A stretch of DNA of 64,000 bases from NCBI GenBank assembly GCA_000469685.2, contig LS997564.1, positions 7,342,591 to 7,406,590 of the forward strand. Direction: 5' to 3'. A model generated the notes under the pieces. The model saw nothing but the letters and a program-made list of their open reading frames with translations, searched no databases and was not told the DNA's origin. Each line of letters begins with the position of its first letter. The stretch's first letter is position 1. Shown here in pieces: positions 24,478-36,729 of this stretch. The position numbers and the translations under genes were made by a program. The DNA is from Haemonchus contortus (taxonomy: Eukaryota; Nematoda; Chromadorea; Rhabditida; Trichostrongylidae).

Positions 24478-24665
24478 GGTTGGGTAATACCATATGGCAC
24501 ATTATTATCGCATGCTCGGTGGAATCAAATCCTGTTCTGAGACCTGCTCCGGCCAACCAAGTTTCAGATTCCCGTGGGTCGATTAATACGACCTGATTGG
24601 TTGGAAGCACATTTACATCGGTTGGGTACCGCAAGTCACTGTACAAACTACTGATGCATTCCTAA
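24478..24665 (+). repeat. tRNA-derived SINE (family S), diverged copy
   Basis: Keeps the B-box-like GTGGAATCAAATCC, GGCCAACCAAG, a TACATCGGTTGGGTACCGCA motif and the end GATGCATTC. It sits directly before another copy, forming a tandem pair. Confidence 0.55.
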
Positions 24666-24679
24666 CCCAATGCCAGTTT

Positions 24680-24893
24680 AGAGGTGGTATAGTGGTAAGT
24701 GGCTCACCATTACACACACATGGCCACAGGTTCGAATCTCGGATCGAATTCCGTCTGGCCCAACCACGCTTAGAACCCCTCCTTGGCCGGTCAATCAAAA
24801 AATCATTGCACAGCCCAAATACGCATTCAATACAGCGCTATGGTTCTAAATGAAAGTCGATTGCGGGGCGCATTTCTTTAACGAGATTGGTTT
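24680..24893 (+). repeat. tRNA-derived SINE (family S), second of a tandem pair
   Basis: The head closely resembles a tRNA 5' half: GGTGGTATAGTGGTAAGTGG (A box) from 24683, then the B box GGTTCGAATCTC at 24729-24740. The middle body is shortened. It ends with the family tail GAAAGTCGATTGCGGGGCGC. Confidence 0.75.
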
Positions 24894-24899
24894 ACGCTC

Positions 24900-26580
24900 A
24901 AGACCAATATTTTCAACTCAAACCATTCTGGATTAGTACGGGATTGATGGGGACACCAAATGCCTATCCTATTCCTATACTTCCTACCAGCACAAAAAAT
25001 TGGATGGAATCACTACGCACGGAATAATCTTATCTGCTTATCTATTATTTTATTTTTATTTTACAATGCCATTTCGGCACTCGAATACTTTATCGCCAGA
25101 GATTTGTCATAAAAAGTAATTTATCGCTAAAAATAGGTAGATTATAGAAACCCGGCAACAAGAAATCAAGGCCCATTACGTCTTTCTCGAAGCGTCGACA
25201 GCACGAGTAAGCAGAACTAGTCAACAACCGATTAGGAGATATTTATATCTGCATGACAGCCATAGTTAACTTAAGCGACCACTAAGACCACCAAAGAATA
25301 CTGTTTACAAGACGTGCACGTGAAAAAAGGCGACAAAGTAGTGTGGCCCTCACATGTGGTTCTGCACCAGTCTCTCGAAATTTCTGTTTCCTCTCTTGGA
25401 TTCGCACATGATGTTGATGTACACAGATTTCGGTTGTATTGCCATAAAGTTATTTTCAGTATGACAACATGCATGAACCATAAAAAGCATGTTTGACTAG
25501 CTGTCATGAGACTTTCCACATATAAACACTAAATATTTGCTTAAGCAGCTGCAGGCTTCTCCTAGGCAATCTTTGGTTAAGCTACAACGGCTGCCTCCGA
25601 TCCTCAAACAATAAAGACCAAGCCACATCTCGTCAACAACTGCAGCAGTAGCGAAAAACATTAGGAATGCATACGACTACGCTTTGATGAACACCATATG
25701 TCATGAGAACGGTAACGAGATGTGATTTTCTGCAGAACACGAAAAAACACTGATCTAGCCAGATACAAGGTGCTACCTTCGTGCCCATCAGTACCCAGCA
25801 CAGGCACACCTCTTGAGAGCCGCCGAAAGCATGCTTCACGAGCACGACTTAACGATGAACCGTGGTACTGCCCAACGGTGGATGATTATGATGTTTTGCA
25901 ACCACTACCAGTTCCAGAAATTCATACTGTAACTGCGTAATCTATCTTCGACTGCACATCCATCAAAGATTTTATTGCGCAAAAACTGGTAATGTTTACC
26001 ATGATTATATTTGTTTTCACCTTGCTATCGCTCATAAGACTGCTTCAGTAATCAGAGACCACCAATCCCTTCAGAAATTCATTACTGCCTAATCGAAGTA
26101 AGGCTCTCTCTAAAGTGGATAGAATACTGAAAAACGGCCAAGCCGCTTTTATTTGCGGCGATTACAAGACGCAAGATTACAGCACAGTCATTAGTCTGAC
26201 CACATGCTCCAGTCTACTTTACTACTCAGGAATGTACTCAGCAGAACAGATGATGTCCATTACCAGCGTACATAAGGCTACTTCACAGGCAAAAGCCTGA
26301 TTATTATATTGAACACGTTACCCAAATCATGACCACGTATGGGCCATTCCTTTGCCGATCTACAGATGAAAAGTTAGAGAGTAGACACGGAAATATGTTG
26401 TTCCTTACAACCTCACGAACCTAAATGGGCCCGGTTTAAGCCCAATAGAACCTCTGACCACAGAATCACCCCCAAACTGATCAAACGCGGAACATGACCT
26501 CCTATTAGGATCCATAAAACCATCAAGCTGAACTGATCATCCATCCAACTGAGCTTGAATCAATCCCATCTTTAAGATTC
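24900..26580. other. Intergenic with one uncertain exon-like frame
   Basis: At 25735-25940 a plus frame preceded by a good acceptor (TTTTCTGCAG ending near 25734) runs to a TAA with a proline/tyrosine-rich end. Upstream exons and family were not found. An overlapping frame pair at 25271-25519 is ambiguous in strand. Confidence 0.25.
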
Positions 26581-26584
26581 ACCG

Positions 26585-26815
26585 TCGCTCATCACTTCCA
26601 TAAGGAAATGCAGTGGCGTTTTGGTCGAGTGTATGGTCTACACAATGACTTGCGGTGATCGACCAATGTATGAATCAACGCTTTTATCCTTCCGAATGAG
26701 TACCGTAGGAATAAATCGACTTCAGCGGGATGAGAGGGTTGGACTGTGTGGCCAAATATTGAACCGCAATTCGACCCTTGAACCAGTGCGACAGTGTGCG
26801 CCACTTGCCAATATA
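26585..26815 (-). repeat. tRNA-derived SINE (family S), minus orientation
   Basis: Reverse-orientation body: GTCTACACAATGACTTGCGG, then CGCTTTTATCCTTCCGA, then TGGACTGTGTGGCC, with an A-box complement (TGTGCGCCACTTGCC) near 26795-26810. Confidence 0.7.
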
Positions 26816-27234
26816 AAACCTCTCAATTCAAATAAAAATAGTGCTCCCCGAGAATGCCTACAGATGTACACTGACATCTTAGGATGCGAAGCGAAAGGGT
26901 ATGAACTGATACATGCCATAGCCTCGGGCAGGTAGAAACTAGGTCGGTTCATCATATTAGGAGCCCTGTTCCTTCAAAGTTAAAAGCCAAATGGTTTTCG
27001 TACGACTGACCGAAGTAATTTCGACGCGCCGAAGCGACAGTGTGTGCCGTCCCGCATGCTCGACCAAAAAAAAACGCACTTTTGCAGCGCGCTGCAAATC
27101 ACGCCGCACTACCGAACAGATAACTTCCGTATCCAGTTTTTAGCACTGAAAACATAATAAAAAACTACAGTGGTCTCCACCGAAACAGACTTTGGGAGTA
27201 CTCTGTACTTTGGAAGTTAATCAAAGTCGTCTGA

Positions 27235-27480
27235 GGGAGGCTCCTCGCATTCGACTTCCATTCAGAATCGTAGTGGCATATGTGACCTATACAATGACTT
27301 GCAATGGCCAGCCGATGTACAAGTCAGTGCTTTTATCCTCCCAGACAATTGTGGTCGCAATTAACCGACCTCGGCGGGATCAAGTTTGGTTGGCCTAAGA
27401 TACCAAAATCGTATTCAAACCCGTGACTGTGCATGTCTGATAGTGCGCCACTTTCCACTACACCGCATCCTCCTATATTA
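27235..27480 (-). repeat. tRNA-derived SINE (family S), minus orientation
   Basis: Starts with the reversed tail GCATTCGACTTCCATTCAGA. It continues CCTATACAATGACTTGCAAT and GTCAGTGCTTTTATCCTCCC, then ends in a B-box complement (ATTCAAACCC) and A-box complement (GCGCCACTTTCCACTACA). Confidence 0.75.
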
Positions 27481-27954
27481 CCTAAAAAATCCTATTGAAA
27501 TTCTATTTGGACATTTAGCGCGTGTGGCTATTTCTTCCACTCGCTATAGCCTAGGATAAATGAATGCAAATGACTTCGCCTTCGAGAACTTTTTTCGAGA
27601 ATGAAAAATGAGTTGGTATCTGTTCAGCAGAACGTGAGAAACGCAATGCCAGGTCAGCCAAACTCGTTTGAATACGATGGTATGGCGCACCCGTAAAAAT
27701 TGTGAAGCCTCCGATTTTCGTACGATACTTGGATTCGTCCCAGCCACAAAATCTGTTAAACTGCAAGGGGTCAGCTCCAATTATAGGAACAGAAATAACG
27801 GAGTCGCTCTATGATAGACAGAGATTTCTTCACTCAAAGCCCCTATTCCCAGGTGAACTTCAGATTCATCGCTTCTTCCCCACTGAACCTTCTTTACCCA
27901 TTTTCACTTTGCATTAGCACGTACTACCGCTGCCTTGAAGTCTTCCGACGTTGA

Positions 27955-28160
27955 TCAATCCGTCCCGCATTCGACTTCGATTCGAAACTGTAGGGGTTTT
28001 TGGTACTCCCATATGGACTTCAGATTCATGTCACACACAATGACTAGAGTAGTCAACCGAAGAACTAGTCAAAGAAGTCTCGAGTGGCCTGGGCTGGTAA
28101 CAATCCCGAAAACGATACCCGCACCATGGGTGTGATGGTGCACCACTTGCACTTCATCAC
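27955..28160 (-). repeat. tRNA-derived SINE (family S), minus orientation, diverged
   Basis: Tail complement CGCATTCGACTTCGATTCGA near 27967, then CACACAATGACTAGAG, then a head complement GGTGCACCACTTGCAC near 28136-28151. An insertion interrupts the 5' portion. Confidence 0.55.
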
Positions 28161-29500
28161 TTTCTCCATCAAATTCATATTCACAAAAGCAGAAGCACTG
28201 CTTGTCCTCATGTAGAACTATCCGATACAAACCGAGTAGGGGATACACGTGCGTACTTGCGTCATGAACGCAAAAATAGCCGGCACACTATCCCCATCCT
28301 GCGAATGACATTTTCAATAGAATAAGCTTTAACTGCTTTCCTATATCTGCAGAATTAAAGTCATTAAAGTGGGCTCTTTTTTCGAAAACTTAATCAATAA
28401 GCTAGAGACGACGTTTCCCTGACGGCCATACTTGATATCCGTCTTCAGTATCTCACAGTGGGGATAATTAGTGTTAAACCAAAAAACACCAATGTTAGTT
28501 GACTGGAAGCTCAAAGCTCAATGAAGCTCTGATTTGCCCAACATTACGAGCGCCATTACTTTTTCCCCGGGAAGGAATGTATTCACGTAAGAATAGGCAG
28601 TAAATGCTATTGCCAGCGAGCATGCGATGCTCCAGAAAAGAAGGGTTACCGTACTGCTCTCATTATTTGGAATTGTCTTTAGTACTTTACTTAAAGCGTT
28701 TCTTCCTACCCTGCGGCGATTTCAGCCTGATGGATTCACAAGCTCAAAAGTTGGCTACCGTATCGCTCCCATTTGTTGGAATTGAATTTCACAACTTTAC
28801 TTCGAGTCATTACTTTCCGCATTTTGAAATCAATTAGGATACAGCCACTCTTCGCAAATTATCACCCTCAAAGGTTCCGTTTTTCCGATGATTTCAATGG
28901 TTACGCTTATCGTTCACCAGTAATTTGCTTTTGTGAATATACGCTATTCACGGGCGTCAACAAAAATCGCTCAAAACGCATGCAGTACCAACGGTTTTAT
29001 CTAATCCAATCAATATTTCATTTAACACATTTAAAATGCCCGCCATCCACGCGAAAGAGAGCTACGATAAGCGTATCGTACCGAGCAAACCTTAACAGAA
29101 ACTGATTAATGAGAAATATTATTTTCTGAGATTGTTTTATCGGGACATTACCCGGACCTACTCCAGCATTAAGCAACCACCCATTACGCCGACTGCTCCG
29201 CTTCTCAGAGTAGTACCTACAAGCTTAATAAAGCAATTCTATTATTTACCCCACACAGACAAAACACGGACCCAGACAAAATAGGATCACAATGAATCCG
29301 ATTACTGTTTTAGGAAAGAGCAGTTAATTTCAAATATCGAAAGACGAGCGCCCTTGGTACGTTTGCCTGCACAGATACGACGAAAATAGCCAAGTTATCG
29401 AAAAGTAGTTATCATAACTTTGCAGTTTTCTCTCATTACAGATACTTTCTGAGCAGCGGAGCACACCTTATTTACTGTTAATTACTCTTTATAGATGTTA
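28160..29500. other. Intergenic, no supportable gene
   Basis: An imperfect local duplication is visible (28640-28700 versus 28750-28820, sharing TACCGTA(C/T)(T/C)GCTC and TTTACTT). The plus frame 28773-29105 has no recognisable features. Confidence 0.35.
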
Positions 29501-29746
29501 TAAATATTCATGTAGTAGAAAGAATAAACTGACCAAAGTTCCACGAGAGAGAAGCGTTGAGATAGGATGGGGAAAGCCGAAGACGCAGACAAGGCAGGCG
29601 TGCGAGATCTTTGAAAGAGCGTGCCGGAGCCCGCTTATATACGGGGGGAGCGTCGCACGCGACATCGCAGCCCGCCGCGTCCGGCATCGCCGCCCACTGT
29701 TCAGTGATTAACAGCGCCGTTACGAGCGAAGATTGCGATAGAGTGT

Positions 29747-30295
29747 GTGACGGGAGAGGGTGCCGGACGACGAGAGGAAGGCGAGAAAGTAGTGAGGCTG
29801 GAGAGGCCAGACGGTGGGGCTGCAATCTTCGAAGAGCGTACGACGCGATGTAAACACGTAAAGGGGACGTGCGGGGATAGTCGGCCAACGGGGAGAGGGG
29901 GCCGTCCACAGAGAGACGCAGGCACCCAGACGGACAAAAAGGTCCGATTCTGCGGGAAATCGAATGACGATGGGGGGTCGGAAAGTTATGGCCCGAAGTT
30001 CATCGATGGAAAGAATCTCCCAAGCTGCATGTCGTCTGACGATGAGCACGCATTCCTGGGCTCGGGTAGCATAGCGATGAGTCAGACGGACCGCCGATAC
30101 TTTCGGAAACACCATTACGTCAACTCCCATCTTGTGATCGACAGAAAAAAGGGCTACTGCGAGATGTTCCGTGAAATAATCGAAATTGTGTTTCCACAGA
30201 GCGAAGTCTCCCATTCAGTGAACCCGCGTGTAGGCTTGAAAAACGGCGACACACCATATGATGAAACAGTTTTCGCAGTCTGGGGGTTTCGGTGA
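29747..30295 (+). CDS. Uncertain long open frame in a GC-rich island (182 codons)
   Basis: Longest open frame in the window outside the simple repeats. It has no ATG at its start (a GTG at 29747), so a spliced or partial exon is more likely than a whole gene. The N-terminal third is Arg/Gly/Glu-rich and low-complexity. The rest has mixed composition (an AGTQTDKKVRF stretch, then an aspartate/serine-rich stretch). About 29560-30060 is visibly richer in G+C and CpG than its flanks, which also opens minus frames (29508-29909, 29720-30214), so strand and reality are both in doubt. No domain is recognised. Confidence 0.25.
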   Translation: MTGEGAGRREEGEKVVRLERPDGGAAIFEERTTRCKHVKGTCGDSRPTGRGGRPQRDAGTQTDKKVRFCGKSNDDGGSESYGPKFIDGKNLPSCMSSDDEHAFLGSGSIAMSQTDRRYFRKHHYVNSHLVIDRKKGYCEMFREIIEIVFPQSEVSHSVNPRVGLKNGDTPYDETVFAVWGFR

Positions 30296-30608
30296 TGCAA
30301 TAAGCACATGCAGTTAGACAGGGGAGATCCCAAACGATCAACCAGAACCAGTCACGTAGAAGGTGCATCAGAAATAGGCAATGGGGCCAGTCGGATCAGC
30401 TTACACGTATGCTAGGTAGATGTGTGCGTCATGGATTTATAATAATTTTTCGTGATAACATTCGCTAAAATTTGGAAGTAACAAATGAAACTGCGTGAAC
30501 ATACTGACGGAAGCGAAACAATGAGGTCTTGCTCGTGGTTGTAGAATGTCCAACATACAACACCACTCCTACCAACGCGTACCTTTCGGTATCAAGTAAG
30601 CTAAGGCT

Positions 30609-30890
30609 TCAAATCACCTGTATCAGCTGTTGTCCCATTTCAGCGATTCCCTGAAGCAGATCCCAGTAACGTCTCCATTCGTTCCTGTCGCGAAACAGAG
30701 CGGCAGAGTCGATCGTCCTCATTCGAGGAACATGAGGAACATTCCTTCGTTCAGAACTGTCGGGAAGAAGTCGGTCGCTCTGGTGGCCGTCCTAGAGATC
30801 GTTTGACGTCCCGAGGGATCCAGTCAGTAAAATCCTTGGTCCAAGTCATCACAGCATCACATAACTGTCCAGCCAGTCTTATCTTCGATT
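30609..30890 (-). pseudogene. Degraded RTE-type LINE, C-terminal end of reverse-transcriptase ORF
   Basis: Minus-strand translation around 30830-30750 reads TDWIPRDVKRSLGRPPERP. After a stop and frameshift it continues with a VPRMRTID...RDRNEWRRYWD segment ending at a TGA (30611-30609). This order (DWIPRD.KR..GRPP.RW, then ARDR..WR.YW) is the usual end of nematode RTE-family polyproteins. The frame is broken at least once and the upstream catalytic domains are absent, so it is dead. Confidence 0.75.
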
Positions 30891-30899
30891 ATTTGGCAT

Positions 30900-33800
30900 A
30901 AAGAACAATATACTTGTCTTTTCTTCGATGACAGAGTTTAGAACTCCGGGTCAGAGCATGCCGTCAATTTGTCGTTCCGCGCGCGGCGACTTCAGCCGTC
31001 GTGTCACGACCTTTGCTCATAAATAGCATGGGTGAAAGGGTCCCGACACGAACGGCCGAGACTTTTAGTGCCCTGCGCCTTCAACAGGCAACACTCCGGA
31101 AGGGATCGGAGGGTACCCATAGATTACGAAAGTAATTCAGAGGATAAATCGTGTTACAGTTGACCGAAAATGTAATGTTAAACTGTGATTGTGTGATCGC
31201 TACGGAAGTGGGAAGGGGTCTTGCAGTTACTTACTTGAAAAGTCACATTTGATCGATCAATCAAACATCTCAGTCGACACCTACTGTGACTGCGCGCCCC
31301 CATGATCAATGATTGAAAATCCTTTTAACATTAATTACGGGACTTAAATCATATTTTTTAACTGGATGGCTTGACCAACATGAGTGTTTTGCTTTCTTAA
31401 GTCCGGCTAGTGTTTTTTCTTGTTTGGCGGGTCTATCGGGCCCATAAATAAACAAATAATTAATGTCCTCCCGTTAAGTTTTTCGAGGCCAGGATTTTCC
31501 GTTGGTGCAAAAAAAAGTTGGCAATCAGTGTTAATCACTTCAATCAAGTCCCTAACGTGATTTACTACCCATAGAGACGTGAGCAGTGAGCGGAACAGTG
31601 AGCGTTCGTCTTAGAGATGGTGGAATTACTATCAGAAGTGAAGGCATCCGTTCGAGTATGGTATGGAACGTACGGTTCGACCTGGCTTTTTGTGAAATTT
31701 AGTGAGGGTATGGAAAAATAGACAGAACATTAAGGGTCCAGGCCATGTTTCTGTCCGATTCAGACCGAAGGACGTACTGTATAGTGCAGTAAAAGTAAGG
31801 GCAACAAGCCTGATAAATTATGATCTCAACCCTTCACTCTGGGGCAATTGAAGAAACCCCATCGGTGGAATCTTTGAAAGTTAGAGTCTTCAGTGTAACA
31901 TGCCACGAACATAACTAGCTTATCGTCTTGCTGTCTGACTATCACCAGGGGGATTGGCTGATGTGGTGAAGATGCAGAAGGCAGAGGATCAGAAACCAAC
32001 CGGTTATGAGGAGCCCAATCCAAAATGAAGTTATAGCTGTAACAATATTATACTCATGTATGAATGTTTAGACCAAGTACACCGGCAAAGTGTTCGGCTA
32101 ATCGTATCAGGACCCTTCGTCTAGAATATCAAGGGCGATGAAGGGTCCTGGCACGACTCACCGGAGCGACCGGGTCGGGGTGCTGACTCCAACCGCACTC
32201 GCCACGAACTTCGTTGAGTGATAACGTCGTATCAGGACGTGAGCACGAGTGGGAAACGCGTGGTATGCGCAAAAAGGGAAGCTCCCGTTTGGCGAACCAG
32301 ACCGGTAGGTTGACAGATCGTAGGAATTTCGTACAGGGATAGGTTACTCGCCTTTCTTCTAAAGATCGTTTGCCCTGATGCCCTTTCTACCAAATCGACT
32401 AAACTGCCTTCGCCTATCCATTATACCCTATCTACAGTAATATTTGTATTTTACAAAGCTGTTATATAACTGAAGCTTCAGAGAGTTCAACGAGTCTGAT
32501 TTTGAAGCTTGCTAAGTTTTGCAATAATAACAGGCGCGCTCTCATTCAGTTGGACCATCTTTGCAAAAAGAAGTCTTACAATTAATCACGGCCTATTGTC
32601 GTCCAAATGAATGATTGAGAGCGGAAGCTAACATATGGAGTCAGATAAGTTATATATTGCCGAAATTGTACTCCTCATCAGGGTGTAGGTCAACACAAGC
32701 CATCACTGTCTGCGCGCCAAAATTCGGTCAGTTCATCGTGTCGGGACCCTTCAATGCTTACTAGTGAGTTTAAACGGGCCTATCATGATGAAATGGCCTT
32801 GATTCCATGCTCCATTCCCATGCATAAACAGTCCGGACTGGCAATAGGCCGGTGCTTCAGCATCAAATATTTGCAGAATGGTACGAATGGATACAGTTTC
32901 CGAGTCCTCAAGGGATTGGAAGCGATGCCATCGAATATGTCCTTTGACCTCGCCCAAAGAAAAAGACAAGGGGTGCTACTACGGATGATGGTGCTAGCTC
33001 AGCCCGTGTCTGTCCTGAGAAAGATAGAACGCTTGGGAAATTCCCGCGAAAACCGCTAGCGAGCATCTATCTGTATGAGCTGTGGCACGTCGTCTTCAAT
33101 GTCTTGGGGATTAGAAGCACAGGATCCAGCGGAAAATGCTCCCACATTCCGCATGAGTTAGCCCGAAACGTGCTCAAAAACGCCGAAGAACGCCCAGAGC
33201 AAAGCTTTGACAGCGATGGATCCACGTGTGGACTGAAGTTTCGAAAATTCAATTTAGAAAATGACATCTCATGCATTTTACATGACTGTATTCACTGCTC
33301 GAAGCTTTTTTCTCCGTCTTGTTTCATTTTTGAAGTGCTCTAAGAAGTTGAAGTTAATTGTTTTCCAATTTGAAGGGGGGGGGGGGGGGGGGGAGAGGAG
33401 GGCTTCTCTAAGCGAAGCCCTTCGGCCACTTTCGTCTTTTTTCCAAATTATCAACGATTGCTCTAGTGCTCACTTCCGTCCCTCCTCCTCCAATCACGCC
33501 ATGGGTCCGGGAACTTCTCCCCTAACACGACGTCGTACACACCGCACCCGCCGCCTATCGCAGGATTGCGATGGAAGATTGGAGCGCGCAATTTGGGAAG
33601 TGGGGAGTCCTTTAAACATTTTAATTGACCGGCCGCTCTCTTCAGTTCCAATGCGATCCTGATCGTCGTTTATATAGGAGGAGTTATTTTAATTAATCAA
33701 GTCTAATAAACATGAGAACTAAAAAGAAACAGAAGAAAAAACGTTAAAATCCAATGAAAAAGCAAGCCAGTCAAGGAAAAATTTCGCGTCCTATCGATTG

Positions 33801-35190
33801 ACGGGGTACGGTAATTGCAGCGAAATTTGCCGCATGCCGCAAGGGAGAATGCCGCGATAGGGGAGAAGTTCCGTTAGCCTCACGCCATTGTGAAAGTGCT
33901 TTTCAAGTTCAGATGGTTGAATAATCTCCTCTGAGAGTAAGATTAGTCACACACAATTGCTGGGATTGAGCTATTTCTGTGCTGGTAATTAAGAATGACA
34001 GAGAGCAAGTATTTAATCACTAATAAGATTCCTCGGGTTAAGAAAGAGTCTTCAATTAAACCCTTTTCTATTAGTTTCAGTCTATGGTTTGATAGGAAGA
34101 GAAGTGTAGGTTACATGTTAGCGGCTGCGTCGCGTATTGGGATTAGAGCGCGTTAACCGTGCAAAAAAAACCACAAAATGAGGGAACTCATAGCCACCAG
34201 GTAGGTTAAGGGATGATTCGTTGCAGCATAGGAGCAAAAGTGGATTTCGTAAGGTCTGGTTTTTGAGAACCTTTGTTATAGCAATAAAACTAACATTTCA
34301 TTGATTATCTTGGTCGTTACATCGCCACAGAAAAAATATGTTTATCTCTTCTGTTAAAAGTATCGAATAGCATCCAAGAAAACTTCCTGATTATAACACA
34401 AGTCGAGGTGATGGAAAGCGTCAATTTTTTTTCTGGAGTGCGCCATGCACTCGCATTCAGTCAGGGATCATGGCGCCATAAAGTACGTCTACCCTGTGCA
34501 CTGTTGGGCTGTAACTGCATTGTCCGTGCATGGAATGTTCCAAAGGACGCACGTTTATTCAACCGTTTTTTTAGAGAGGTCTCACACCCACGAGCCGATC
34601 GCTGATGGCTGGACGTGTTCAGGATTCGAAAAAAGTGCACTGCCATGTTTGCCTTCACTTTCTCGGCTGTACCCATGATAATTTCAAAAATACTCCGCAC
34701 GGGCACAGATATAAGGAGCCGAACCGTAGGCACCACCTGAAAGTGCCCAGGCTCAATAACTTCCTATGACCATGAAAGTATCGTTTTTTGGGACACGCCT
34801 CTTTAAGCTGAGGCTTAAGACTTCACTTGCCTTGGACTGGAATGGTACTACTGCCAACCATAAATTAGACACTTTTTTCTTTCAACGAGCACATCTCTTC
34901 TCGAGAAATCCTCTCGTTTCTCTCTCACCAAAAAAAAACATATCGACTTCAAAATGGTTGGCAGAATATCTGAACCTCAAAGGACGGCCGTGTCAGCACC
35001 AACATGAGACATTGTGCCTACATTGGCCTAGTTTTGACCGCAAATGCATTTCTTGTCCAGGGTTGACGTCAAGTCAAGGAATCCGGGTTACCAGATGTAG
35101 TACCTCGATCTCTGAAAGGTTGAAAACAACTAATGGCCTGCTGACTTTGAAGTAATCGAGTCATTCAATGTTATGAATTTTATGAAAACG
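30900..35190. other. Intergenic, several unresolved open frames
   Basis: At 32751-33059 both strands are open with plausible codon use, so no call is made. A 19-G homopolymer lies at 33375-33393. The imperfect hairpin 32108-32150 resembles the one at 12762. Frames at 34408-35155 overlap on both strands without family signatures. Confidence 0.3.
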
Positions 35191-35195
35191 TGAGA

Positions 35196-36729
35196 GGCAT
35201 CTTTCATAGTCCACGACCGGTCGCGCGACCAGTCGCGCGATCGATCGCGCGACCGGTCGCTAGCGACTGGCGACCAGTCGCGCGATCGGTCGCGCGATCG
35301 GTCGCGCGATCGATCGCGCGATCAGTCGCGCGACCGGTCGCGCGACCGGTCGCGCGACTGGTCGCGACCCACCAGCGACCGGTCGCGCGACCGGTCGCGC
35401 GACTGGTCGCGACCCACCAGCGACCGGTCGCGCGACTGATCGCGCGATCGATCGCGCGACCGATCGCGCGACTGGTCGCCAGTCGCTAGCGACTGGTCGC
35501 TCGACTGGTCACTTGACTGATCGCGCGGGACCGTCCACGGCGGCACCCATAACTAGCGCGGCCTCCTCGACCGATCGAGCGACCAGTGGCGCGATCAGTC
35601 AAGTGACCAGTCGAGCGACCAGTCGCTAGCGACTGGCGACCAGTCGCGCGACCGGTCGCGCGACTGGTCGCGACCCACCAGCGACCGGTCGCGCGATCGA
35701 TCGCGCGACTGATCGCGCGACCGATCGCGCGACTGGTCGCGACCCACCAGCGACCGGTCGCGCGACCGATCGCGCGATCGATCGCGCGACCGATCGCGCG
35801 ACCGATCGCGCGACTGGTCGCCAGTCGCTAGCGACTGGTCGCTCGACTGGTCACTTGACTGATCGCGCCACTGGTCGCTCGATCGGTCGAGGAGGCCGCG
35901 CTAGTTATGGGTGCCGCCGTGGACGGTCCCGCGCGATCAGTCAAGTGACCAGTCGAGCGACCAGTCGCTAGCGACTGGCGACCAGTCGCGCGATCGGTCG
36001 CGCGATCGATCGCGCGATCAGTCGCGCGACCGGTCGCTGGTGGGTCGCGATCAGTCGCGCGACCGGTCGCTGGTGGGTCGCGACCAGTCGCGCGACCGGT
36101 CGCGCGACCGGTCGCGCGATCGGTCGCGCGATCGATCGCGCGACCGATCGCGCGACTGGTCGCCAGTCGCTAGCGACCGGTCGCGCGACTGGTCGCGCGA
36201 CTGGTCGCGACCCACCAGCGACCGGTCGCGCGATCGATCGCGCGACCGATCGCGCGACCGATCGCGCGACTGGTCGCCAGTCGCTAGCGACTGGTCGCTC
36301 GACTGGTCACTTGACTGATCGCGCGGGACCGTCCACGGCGGCACCCATAACTAGCGCGGCCTCCTCGACCGATCGAGCGACCAGTGGCGCGATCAGTCAA
36401 GTGACCAGTCGAGCGACCAGTCGCTAGCGACTGGCGACCAGTCGCGCGATCGATCGCGCGATCGGTCGCGCGACCGGTCGCTGGTGGGTCGCGACCAGTC
36501 GCGCGACCAGTCGCGCGATCGGTCGCGCGACTGATCGCGCGATCGATCGCGCGACCGATCGCGCGACCGGTCGCGCGACTGGTCGCGACCCACCAGCGAC
36601 CGGTCGCGCGATCGATCGCGCGACCGATCGCGCGACCGATCGCGCGACTGGTCGCTAGTCGCTAGCGACCGGTCGCGCGATCGATCGCGCGACTGGTCGC
36701 GCGACCGGTCGTGGACTATGAAAGATGCC
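35196..36729. mobile_element. 1.5-kb GC-rich foldback element made of a 12-bp palindromic array
   Basis: The two ends are perfect inverted repeats for more than 60 bp, beginning GGCATCTTTCATAGTCCACG. They are flanked by AGA on both sides (35193-35195, 36730-36732), a possible 3-bp target duplication. The interior is a dense array of the self-complementary decamer GTCGCGCGAC (variants have A/T next to the core) separated by two variable bases, giving a 12-bp period. A non-repetitive spacer containing GGACCGTCCACGGCGGCACC occurs three times: about 35528-35585 forward, about 35875-35932 reversed, and about 36325-36385 forward. Long open frames on both strands (RDRS or VARP peptide repeats) follow from the stop-free 12-bp period and should not be read as genes. 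Confidence 0.85.

Noticed and set aside
25271..25519. Cysteine-rich minus frame versus lysine-rich plus frame (25314-25496)
   Set aside because: The strand cannot be decided and no family or splice structure supports either.
32751..33059. Gene call on either strand
   Set aside because: Plus and minus frames are equally plausible and neither has splice partners or a recognisable domain.
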